Positions 44,872 through 54,743 of a stretch of 64,000 bases of DNA are shown piece after piece (the stretch's first letter is position 1; each line of letters starts with the position of its first letter). Source of the DNA: Petunia secreta. Lineage: Eukaryota; Streptophyta; Magnoliopsida; Solanales; Solanaceae. A model generated the notes under the pieces. The model searched no databases. It was not told where the DNA came from and saw only the letters and a list, made by a program, of their open reading frames with translations. The translations under genes and the position numbers were made by a program. Location: contig JARKIP010000003.1 in NCBI GenBank assembly GCA_029990175.1, forward strand, positions 1,550,001-1,614,000, in the 5' to 3' direction.

Positions 44872-45787
44872 TCAACCAAAAAAAAGATTAACATTTGAAT
44901 CTAGTGGCTCCAAAGCAGTAGATGGGCCAACTCTTGTCGTCAACAAAAGAGATGAATTCCTCATTTGGCCAATGCAATCACCAGGTAAACTCACCTGATC
45001 TCTTTGAAGAAAAGAGTGTACAAAAATAGGAGGTTCAAAAAAGAGATGGGGCATGCAAAGCAAAGGATGTTCCCTCCCATAGTGTGCCAATCAGTCAACT
45101 ACTAGGTTTTGCTCTCTGTAAACATGAGTGATAACTGGATTACTCAGCTGGTGCAGGAGGAACCTACAGTCAAGAAGCATAGATGAGCAAGTGATATTTT
45201 GAAGTGATAATGTTTCAACCAGTTCCTTGGCATCTAATTCCACTAGAAGTGGTGAAAAGTTGTATCGATGTGCTAGTTGGAGTCCATGAATAAGAGCTAA
45301 GAGTTCTGCATCTTTGGGTAACAGAGGTCTAGAGAAGGCTGTGAATCCCAGCATCCAGTGTCCCTGAGAGCTGCGAATAACACCCCCTTATGCCAGAGGC
45401 AGTGGGTATAGAATTTCCATCTGTATTTAATTTAAAACAACCCTTTTCTGGAGGATGCCAATGTAAATTGCGAGTGCGCAAAAACTTTTGTGTTGAATGT
45501 CGATAAGCTAAGTAGTAGAATTCTGTAGCTAGTTTTTCTACATATGACAAATCCACATATGAAGTTTTATGTTCAAAAATGTTCTGATTTCTAGTTTTCC
45601 AAATAACCCACAATGTGTAAGGGACAAGGATTTTGTTCGGCGGGTATCTAGGGTTTGAGTGAGGTGCAGTCTTGATGAGAGATTCAATCAGTGAGTAAGT
45701 GGTAGCAGTAGTAGTCATTAGGTGACGAATGGTATGCATAAGTCCAAAGTGATCCCAACAGGCAACTGCTTTGATACATTCAAACAT
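44872..45787 (-). pseudogene. LINE ORF2 C-terminus: zf-RVT tail and RNase H
   Basis: Element sense: a Cys/His-containing segment (IMFECIKAVACWDHFG, then PYTLWVIWKTRNQNIFEHKT), then RNase H with GCFKLNTDGNSI (first Asp), AELLALIHGLQLAHRY (Glu) and LLVELDAKELVE (Asp). There is a frameshift between 45354 and 45329 and a stop at 45091. The C-terminal RNase H is characteristic of many plant LINEs. Confidence 0.82.
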
Positions 45788-45937
45788 AATGTGCCTAACT
45801 GATTCATTTTCTTGGTGACAAATAGGTCAGATGGGAGAGGGAATTATGTTGAGCTTGGCTAGATGTAGAGAAGTAGGGAGACGATCATGGCAGGATAGCC
45901 ATAGAAAGGTGCGCAGTTTGGGTGGCAGTTGAAGTGC

Positions 45938-48115
45938 CTAGAGCCAAGCAAAAAGGCGAGAGCTGTTAGTAGGCCTTAGAAGTTTGTAACAAGTACTAAC
46001 AGAATATTCACCTGTGGAGGTAAGGCCCCATATTAATTTATCAGGGCATGTGTGGTATTGAGGAAGATAGTGACTAGTGATTCTAGAAAGGATCGATGAT
46101 GGGAGTTCGAAAGGAAGTGTAGATAAATCCCAAGCATTATTTCTAATAAACTTAGACACAGGAAGTGTGTCAAAATTTTGAGGAAGTAGTCCTTGGATCA
46201 GAGTATTTAATGTGACTTGAGGGGCTAGCCAAGTGTCGCACCAAAATTTTGCACTGTTACCATTTGAAATTTTCCAAACAAGACCTTGAAGGCAAACTAG
46301 CCACCGTTGGCATAAGTGTTTCCATAAACGAGACGGTTTGGGTTGACGACGAGGGATTAGAGGAAGGTATTTAGCAGCCAGAGTACTTGCCCATAGAGAG
46401 TTGGGATTTTGAAATATCCTCCAAGATGTACTAGCAAGGAGAGTTTTGTTTTTGGTTGTGAGATCCTGGATACCTAGGCCTCCTTCATTTTTGGGGAGGA
46501 GGATGGTTTCCCAACTAAGCAAGTGGAGTTTCTTCCTTTCAAACTGGCTTCCCCAAAGAAAATTACGTTGATATTGATCTAGCTTTTGTATAATATTTTC
46601 TGGTAAAGAGGTAAATTGTGTGACATGGTTGGGAATGACATTTAGAGTAGATTTGATAAGAGTCATTCTACCTGCGAAAGTAAGGAATTTAGTTTTCCAA
46701 CCTGCTAGTCTAAGTTTGAAATTATCCAAAATATATTGAAAATCTTTCTTAGTTGAATAGAGGTGGGAGAGGGGAAACCCTAAATATTTTCCAAAATAGT
46801 TACCCTCTTTCATTTGAAAGCATTGAAGAGCATAATCTTTAGCCGTGGCCTTACTATGCTTTGAGAAAAAAAATTTAGACTTTGTGAAGTTTATTTTTTG
46901 TCCTAAAAGAGGGCAAAATGCAGTAATATAGTCTACCATTGAAGCACATGATCATAGGATAATATCATCAGTGAAAAAAAGATGGGAAATAGGAGGGGCT
47001 GATGAAACTATATTAATGGAATGCCATGACTGATCATCAATATGCATTGTAATACCTCGAGAAAGCATTTCCATACATAAAATAAATATATAGGGTGACA
47101 AAGGATCTCCTTGCCGAATACCTCGAGATGGTGAAAAGAAAGCAATTGGACTACTATTAAGGAGAATGCTAATGGAAGAGGTAGTAATGCAAGACATATA
47201 AGAGTAATAAGATTTTTAGGAAACTTAAATATTCCAGTGTATGCTTAATAAAACTCCATTCTAATCGATCAAATGCTTTCTAAATCTATCTTAAGGAGCA
47301 TAAAAGAATTTGAGGATTTCGTAGTACGAAGATAGTTTAGAAGCTCTTGGACAATTATAGCATTATCTGTAGCTCGTTTTCCAGGTTGGAAAGCAGACTG
47401 GGATGGGTGTATGAGGGAGGACAACATAGGTTTAATTCTATTAGCTATAATTTTGGTGATAATTTATATGGAGTTACATAGCCTTATGGGTCGGTATTGA
47501 GTAATATACTTAGGATTTTTAATTTTAGGAATAAGGCACAGATAAGTTGTCTTAATGGCAGGGTCGATTGTAGAGGTGGAAAAAACTTTGTGACAAAAAG
47601 ATTGGACTGTATCCTTGATAATTGTCCAATATTCTTGATAAAAAATGGGTGTAACCCATCAAGCCCCGGTGATTTAAATGGTTTAAAGGATTTGATTGCC
47701 TCTAGAATTTCACTATTATGAAGAGATTATTTTAAGATGTTGATGTCAATATCAGAAAGACAACCATGGTCTGTGGAATGGAAATGAAGGTTTGAGGTAA
47801 GGTGATCCGATAAAAATAACTTTTCAAAGAAACTAGTGACATGATTCTTAATTTGAGTAGGTTCTATAATCCAATTACCAACATTGTCTTACAAGGCAGA
47901 GATTATATTTTTACGACGGTGGTGGAGAGTGGACATGTGAAAAAATTTTGTATTCGCATCACCGTCGTTGAGCCATGTAATGCGAGATTTAAGGCACCAA
48001 AAATCTTCTTCTAATTTCAAAATTTCATTAAATCGCCTTGTGAGATCAGTCTCAAGTGTTTGAAGAAAATAACTTGTATGGTAATTTGGGGATACTTGAA
48101 TACCATTAAAACAAG
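45938..48115 (-). pseudogene. LINE ORF2 reverse transcriptase, 3' half after element I
   Basis: Reading from 48115 downward: WLNDGDANTKFFHMSTLHHR (about 47980), FKSPGLDGLHPFFYQEYW, LCLIPKIKNPKYITQYRPI, SQSAFQPGKRATDNAIIVQE, DLE...AFDRLEW (frameshift, about 47270), FSPSRGIRQGDPLSPYIFIL and HLFFTDDIIL (catalytic Asp pair, about 46960). Then ASMVDYITAFCPLLGQKINF, NYFGKYLGFPLSHLYSTKKD and the zf-RVT start KLIWGLTSTGEYSVSTCYKL. Several frameshifts and stops are present. Element I begins after the ATAAT duplication at 48116. Confidence 0.87.
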
Positions 48116-48120
48116 ATAAT

Positions 48121-50653
48121 TGAAACGACCTCGGCTAGTCGTTTCGGAAGTTAGGACTCCGATTGGCGTGCCGATAATTTTAAAATATTCGTAATGTCTA
48201 TTAGAACCTGTCTGTAAAATTTGAGCTAAATCAGACCTCGTTTGGTAGGCATCGGAAGAAGGGTTCAGTTTTTATTGGCGATAAATATTAAAAAGAGATT
48301 TTCGAGCTCGGTTTTGCCGAATGAGCTCCGATTCGAAATCTGAAAGCGCCATTAGGTTCGTATGATTATTTGTGATTTTTGTAAACTTTCAAAAGTGAAT
48401 TTCGATGTTGTTCAGCTAGTTTCCGCTAAAATGCTGAAAGTTAAATAACTTGACTTCTTTTTATTTAAATTCGCATCTTGAGTTTCGGGAGTCCAATTTG
48501 AGATCCGGCTTCGCGAGTATGCTACATATATTTTGTATAACTTGTATGCAAAAGTTGGGATTACTTCGAATATCGTAGAGTACTGTTTTAAGTTTTACCG
48601 TAGCAGCGAATTTTAAAAGTATAAAAAAAAAAAGACAAAAAGAGAAAAGGACAAAAAAGAAAGCAAAAGAAAGGGCAAGGGCGGTGGCTGCATTTCCTTG
48701 CAGCAATAAAACAAAACACCATAACAGAAAACAAAAAACGAAACAGAAATGAAAAAGGAAGCAGCAGAGACGAAGTAGAGGAAAAAATACCAGAAAATGA
48801 GAAAAGAGTCGGGAAAATTGTAGAATTTTTACCCCGAAACATTCAGGTAATGATCTTGATACATTATTTGAGTTTATTACATGTGTTTGAGTATGTTTTA
48901 ACGGTAAAACTTGGAATATTAGACATCGTTTTAATTAGTTCACTTAATATTTTAAAGGGTCAAATGGACCCCGATAATAAAATAGATTATATATTCGTAC
49001 TCAGGGAGTTATGAGCAACTTATAAATGTAATTTATTTAGGGTTTGGTTATGTGACCATAAACCCCGTACATAGGCCTGGCCTGCGTATTGCGTATGCGA
49101 ATAGGGTATCAAGTTTCCACCTGGATTGCCCTAAGGTGTGAGGAATGAAGCCTTTAGCGCAATGTGATATATTTTTCTGCTTATTGATCAGAGTGGGATC
49201 GTTTGGCAATGAATTCAAAGAATAACGCGGTTGTTGGTCGCAATGCTAACTTTTGAGAGAGGTAAGTGTTTATATCCATTTCTTTGAAGGCACCTGGCCT
49301 CGTGGATTTTCTACCACGTGTTCCTTACGTGTGTAGCTGCCGATAGGCATACTCATTACGCCTTAGCTTTGGATTTACATTGTATATTATATGTTATATC
49401 CTATTGTTGGTATTGCAATGAGGATCTGAGCATCGTACCCTGGCTGTAAGTTGGCATTTACTTCCCAGCTGTCGATGAGAGTCCCGCGCCGGTGAAGGGT
49501 TATTATTGCATCACATTGCATTCATATGCATTATATATCATTCATATGCATTACATTGCATATCATATTGGGTGCAGGAGTATTCCGCCCCAGGAGCAGG
49601 AGGATTCCGCTCCATTGTATCATATTGAGGGTAGGAGGATTCCACCCCAAGAGCAGGAGTATTCCGCTCTTATGTCAGCTATTGAGTGCAGGAGTATTCC
49701 GCCTCAGCTTTACATTATATCGGGTGCAGGAGTATTCCGCCCCAGGAGAGTGCAGGAGTATTCCGCCTCTGGTTTATATTATATCGGGTGCAGGAGTATT
49801 CCGCCCCAGGAGCAGGAGTATTCCGCTCCAGTTGGTTATCAGATTGGATTCCCCTCGAATGCAGGAGTATTCCGCTTCGGGATGGGACTACGGGCACATG
49901 TGACCCTTCGCATCATATTTCATTTCATTTCATTTCATCTCACTTCATTTCATTCCATCTCCATTCATACCATTGTGTACACTTACGGTACATGACTACT
50001 GTTCTGCTTATATGTGCATTGCATATTTGTTGATATGTTTTTGGCACGCATCTTTGGTTGAGTTTATAAGTTTCTTACGTCTTTCCGATTGTTATCTGGC
50101 TCTGACTTTTTATAATTTAAATAAAAGGAATTTGATCTATCTATTTCTTTTCTCCCTGGCTAGCTATCCTATTCTTTGAGGTGGCTAGTCTGTCCCACTT
50201 ATTGAGTCCTTTTGACTCACCCTTTTTTTTGTTGTTTGTTTCTTGTCTATCTATTTCGTTTCGGCAGGTTCGCTCCAGGATTTAGTTCGCCACGTTGTTC
50301 AGAAGCGAAGACGACTTCAGCTGTCAGGGTGAGCCAGCTTTTATTCCGGATGGCCACCAGTTTATCAATTATCATTTCAGTTGCATTTTTCTCCCTTCAG
50401 GAGATATCTGTTTTCTTTGTACTCTTAGATGTCTAGTCTGGATAGCCCTAAACCTAGTATATTGGGTAGTCAGCTGTAATTTCTTTTGTACAGCTTAGAG
50501 GTATCAGTATGTCTGTTCTTTTTCTAAGTCTTGTTTTTATTTATGAATTGGATTATATTTATTTTCCTAATTTAATTGGTAAGGGTTCGCCTGACGAGTC
50601 TAGGGGAGGATGTCGAGTGCCCGCACGGCCTAGCCGGATTCCGGGTCATGTCA
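48121..50653 (+). repeat. Element I 5' LTR
   Basis: Starts TGAAACGACCTCGG, ends GGGTCATGTCA. The first 25 bp contain an inverted repeat GAAACGAC...GTCGTTTC. A purine-rich tract lies at about 48622-48790, a G-box context TACCACGTG at about 49313, and a ten-hairpin array at 49569-49881 followed by the palindrome CACATGTG. Confidence 0.93.
49569..49881 (+). repeat. Hairpin array in element I 5' LTR (10 hairpins)
   Basis: Ten copies of a core GCAGGAGTATTCCGC or close variants, each able to fold as GC-(A)-GGA-[GTAT]-TCC-GC. The flanking arms differ from copy to copy yet still pair: TGGG/CCCA, TGAG/CTCA, AGAG/CTCT, CGAA/TTCG, GGAGC/GCTCC and AAGAGC/GCTCTT. Confidence 0.85.
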
Positions 50654-50655
50654 GT

Positions 50656-50668
50656 TGGTATCAGAGCC
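50656..50668 (+). other. Primer binding site, initiator tRNA-Met type (element I)
   Basis: TGGTATCAGAGCC, 2 nt after the LTR, is a perfect site. Confidence 0.93.
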
Positions 50669-50839
50669 ATGTTTAGAGTCTATCCAGACTAAGACAGTGT
50701 CTAGAAGAGTCTCGCTGATGGGTACGTAGACGTCCGTACTTATCTACGAGAGGCTATGATGGCATTTAGGAAGTTTCACTTCCTTTATTTCTGATCGTAC
50801 GTCAGTCTAGGATACAAAAGTATTTTCGTTAATTCCTTC

Positions 50840-52290
50840 GCGGTAATTGTGAAACCCTCGTGCGATAAATCAGCAAATGGTATGAGTTCAAGACTAAGCA
50901 GTCTGTCCTGGGGTTAGCACTGACGAAGCCCCAAGAGTTGTCGTGCTGACGATCCAGTCGTGCAGGCCCCTACTGTACGAGCTCGCGATGGGCTTGCCTT
51001 ATGGTTCCCTTGGCTCTCTACGATGCTTTTACGAGTATCTTGGCGTCGCAGATACCGCAAGAGTCTACTATTCGCTAGGCAGCCTACCAGGGTGCCGAAG
51101 ATGGAGACGTTCGGTCTCAGCGAGCCCCTGTTCCAGTCCCTGATGTTGCCCCAGTAAATTATGTTCTATAAGCAGCACGTGTTGCGCCACCAATTTTTCT
51201 GGCTGGTTAGCCAGCGGAGGTAACGGTTAGATCTGATGCCCAAAGAGGCTGCATTATTTTACCCAATTGAATCTTCCGATATTCTTAAGCCATGCATCAG
51301 ATAATCCTTACGTAAATTTTCAAAATAAAATGATGTCAGCATATCCTTCAGGCTGTTGGTTAACTCGAGCAATGTGCTGTGTATTATTCTGCTTTCCAGT
51401 TTTAGGGTCCAGCCTTGAATTGGTGGGCCGCTCTCTTATTAGCTAACTTGGTTCGCTTTTCTTCTAGATTCGTGGAAAGTTCCTTTCGAGTAGCGAGCGA
51501 GATGAAAAGTGTATCCAATTTGAGTGGATTGGACAGGGTAGCCTGTCGGTTAGCCTGTTGGTGTTTCGGAATATGAGATTGAATTCTATAGAATGGCTGG
51601 ATATGCATTAGAACTAGTTCATGAGCCTTTCGAAAGATTCAGAGATTTGTTGATGACTTTTCTTTTTCCTTGAAATCTCAGATGGCTCGAGAAATTGAGG
51701 TCTGGATTTTATTTGATGTTGTTGTTAATATTGCCCGAAGGTTCGAGGCATACCATAAGTTAGAGCGGGAAAGTAAGAGATCCCACGGCCCTAGTGGGTA
51801 ACCATGGTACCTCATTTGGAGGTAAGAGTTCTGATTATTTTGGGAGGTCACCTTCCAGGTTATCTCAACTTGTGTCACTTGATTCTTAGAGTGCGCCAGT
51901 AGCTCATCAAGATCAGATTCAGTCTTCTCTTTACAGCTATCAACAATCTTTCCAGCTTCCATTTTTCAGCGAAAATGTGGTATCATTGTCGTGAGTCTGG
52001 CTATCCTTTAAAGAGTTTTCCGTTACTCCGGCGAGTAGGCAGTCATCCTTTCTCTCGTCAGGCACCTGCACAGTCGCAGGGGATTTCATTTAGATCTCAA
52101 TCAACCAGAGAAATGCCACGATCCAGTAAAGGTTGAGAGCGTGGTGGCAGTTATTCTTCAGAAGGTAATTATCAGTGTAGCGGCTTAGTTCAGCCGCAGA
52201 GGCAGTTTTATGAACTGCCAGTCTGGCAGGATGCTGAGGCATCCGATGTAGTAGACCCGTGTATTTCTTCTTCCCTTATCTGTAAGTAAG
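50840..52290 (+). pseudogene. Element I gag remnant
   Basis: In element sense, across several frames: MAREIEVWILFDVVVNIARR and FEAYHKLERESKRS (the usual gypsy gag EMA...ARRIE segment, about 51679-51775), then FGGKSSDYFGRSPSRLSQL, a knuckle-like WYHCRESGYPLKSFPLLRR (about 51970) and FSRQAPAQSQGISFRSQS. No continuous frame remains. The 5' leader (about 50700-50830) resembles gypsy leaders. From 52290 to 53600 no domain is recognisable. Confidence 0.65.
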
Positions 52291-53629
52291 ATTTATCTTT
52301 TCGATCGATCTGGAAATGGTGTGTCTTATCATGTTTCAACGGTTTCCTTGGATATTGTCGTAATTAAGAATCGGTTGCGGTAGAGGAGCGAGCTTCTGGT
52401 ATGATTTATTCCTGGAATTTGTGAGACCTTACTAATTTTTCTAGTTTAAATGTGAGAGATTTGGCAGTAAGTGTCGGTATTGTCTGCCTGGCATCTTGTT
52501 GTTCCATCTTCACTTATTATATCAAATCAGTTTATCTCTCTTCTCGGAATTTCGTGTTGGTTGGATTATGGGATTCTAGTTCGTCACCATCAGAAAGTGT
52601 TATCGTTTCTTCCGGTGCAAAGTGATTAGTAAGTAATATTCGATCTACGTATTTCATCTTGGTTCAAAACGCTAGTACAGTCACGTTATTCTATGAGCTT
52701 GTCTTAGTTATAAAAAGATTTTCTGGCAAATTGTCACCTTCTTATTGGGAGGTTAAATTGGCATAGATTTTGTTTCATAAAGCTCATTTAATATCTATTT
52801 CTTCAATTGCGATTCTTTGGCTAGCCTGACAAGAAAGTAGTCTAGCTCTGGTAGCCAAGCAATAAGAAGATGAACTTCCTGAAGCTCTAATTATTTCTAT
52901 CCTCGATCCATTTCCATTTCTTCTTCGTCCGGCACTAGTGAGCTTGGGCGATTGGTAGCCGCTTGTGACGTTCCATGTGTTGAGCCAGAGTACGTGTTAT
53001 TGTAGCAGGGCAAGCATATTATTATTTTGGATATCAGTTTATCCGGGTATCCATTCCTATGTATAGTATAGTGCTGGTTCTGTTTTTGCGGATCATCCAG
53101 TTTCAGGGGAAACTCTGCCGAAATTTTTATATAGAAGTACCATCCATCAGGCGGTGGTGTTTATGGCAAAGGTATGGAGTTGTGAACTCGAGAGTTGCAG
53201 CTGTTTGGCAACTCAAAAGGGTAGTTGGTAGCTTAGGTCTGCCTATGTTCAGCTTTTAGCCAAATCTTCTTTAGTCCAGTAGACTGTGCGAGAATGGTTA
53301 TTCCTATTCAAATGGCTGCATGAGTTTGTGCTATAGGTGGAGGAGTCTTCCTCCAAATACTGAATGGTAATATTAAATTTCTGAGGTGTTGATACCACTT
53401 TTCTCACGACCCAAAGTAAGGCCACGACAGAAACCTACAGTGAGTGTTGATCATTGCTAAACCCACTGATAATCTATTAATGATAGAGATAAGCTGGTAA
53501 CCTGATCATATATATACACGTACCTATCTGCTGAAAGCATAAAGTCTGGAAAGATGACACGACTTTAACTTGCTGCTAATTAGAACATTGAGCCACAAAT
53601 TCTGCTATGTCACACTTCATTCCATCCCA

Positions 53630-53947
53630 CTAATAAATCTGCTCAAGATCATGGTACATCTTAGACGAACCTGGATGAACAGTGTATTTGAAATAATTTG
53701 CCTCTATCATAATCTGTCCACGTAAATCTGCAACATCAGGAACACAAAGTCTATCTTTATACATGGAAACACCGTCAGTAGTAACCCTGTATGGTGACTC
53801 CAATTTTCTTCTGGCTATCTGTCTGTATTCAACTAGAACTGGATCCTCATACTGACGCTGTTTTACTTCATAGAAATTTAGAGTTAAAGGTCTAGTGCAG
53901 CTTGTCGACAATCCATCATTGGTGTGCATATCTCTTTCACACCTCAA
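53630..53947 (-). pseudogene. Integrase fragment antisense within element I
   Basis: The minus strand, opposite to the LTRs, primer site and gag, reads QRQYEDPVLVEYRQIARRK, DRLCVPDVADLRGQIMIEA and KYTVHPGSSKMYHDLEQIYW, then stops. It is homologous to 30985-31512 of element F, also antisense there. Beyond it, at about 53385-53415 on the minus strand, GGGTCGTGAGAAAAGTGGTATCA is the equivalent of the LTR-end/primer-like motif in F. The antisense block therefore predates both insertions. Confidence 0.85.
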
Positions 53948-54705
53948 ATCTTTAAGAAGTTACTTTAACATTATAAGTGAACATGTAATCAACTTAATTG
54001 CTGGTATTTTGCCTCAGCTGAAGGTCCAACTACATGTCTCTTTTATATTTACTTTTTCAAGTCATAATATTTCCAATTCAACGACAATACCTTGAAGTAG
54101 ATGTTCAGTCTGGAGATCATTCCTGGTCTGCATCATACTATCCAGAAGTATTTGCATGATCCTTATCCTTATATGATAGACCCTGTTAAGATGAACCTTT
54201 GACATACATTAGGATATGAGTAATTACATTTCCACAAAGAACTTGCGGAACAACACTAACATCAACTGAGATGTTGCCTAGTGTGTTTGTAAAAATGATA
54301 TAGCTTGCATCAAATCTTCTATAGTGTGTAGTGACAAGGTACTTCAAAAGCTTCCCCTATTGTATCAAGCGTGAGCTAATTCTTAGTTCCATCGACCTGT
54401 TCTATATCGAAAGGTATATCGAAGAAGTGATTGTCGGCTGAATCATGTTAACCCATTCAAAGTTTCGTCTATCTTTGTTTCGAAAATGTAGAACTCTCCT
54501 CTCATTATCGAGGAAGGATCAGCTTAGTCAGAATAAGTTGGGCAACGATGTTATGATATTATCCAGAAATGTTTTAATCCAAGAGTTCGGTGTTCGTGTT
54601 ATAGTTTTAATTCTTTAATCATGAGGAAAAAAAATTTTGTGGGATAGTTTATGAAGGTCGTGCAAATTCTTTTGTTATCAGCGTGAATCTTGCTTTAGAC
54701 TTAGG

Positions 54706-54743
54706 CTCGTTCGAGGACGAACGAGAGTTTAAGTGGAGGAGAA
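54706..54743 (+). other. Element I pre-PPT hairpin and polypurine tract
   Basis: CTCGTTCG-AGGA-CGAACGAG (54706-54725) is a perfect 8-bp stem with a 4-nt loop. The PPT AAGTGGAGGAGAA (54731-54743) abuts the 3' LTR. Confidence 0.82.

Noticed and set aside
48588..48842. Minus-strand hydrophobic ORFs in the element I LTRs (also 55084-55472)
   Set aside because: Antisense of an A/G-rich tract present in both LTRs. The hydrophobic look comes from poly-pyrimidine codons.
49492..50033. ORFs of 115-167 codons over the hairpin array of element I (also 56114-56655)
   Set aside because: They come from the repeat composition and are duplicated in both LTRs. Three frames are open at once and there are no domains.
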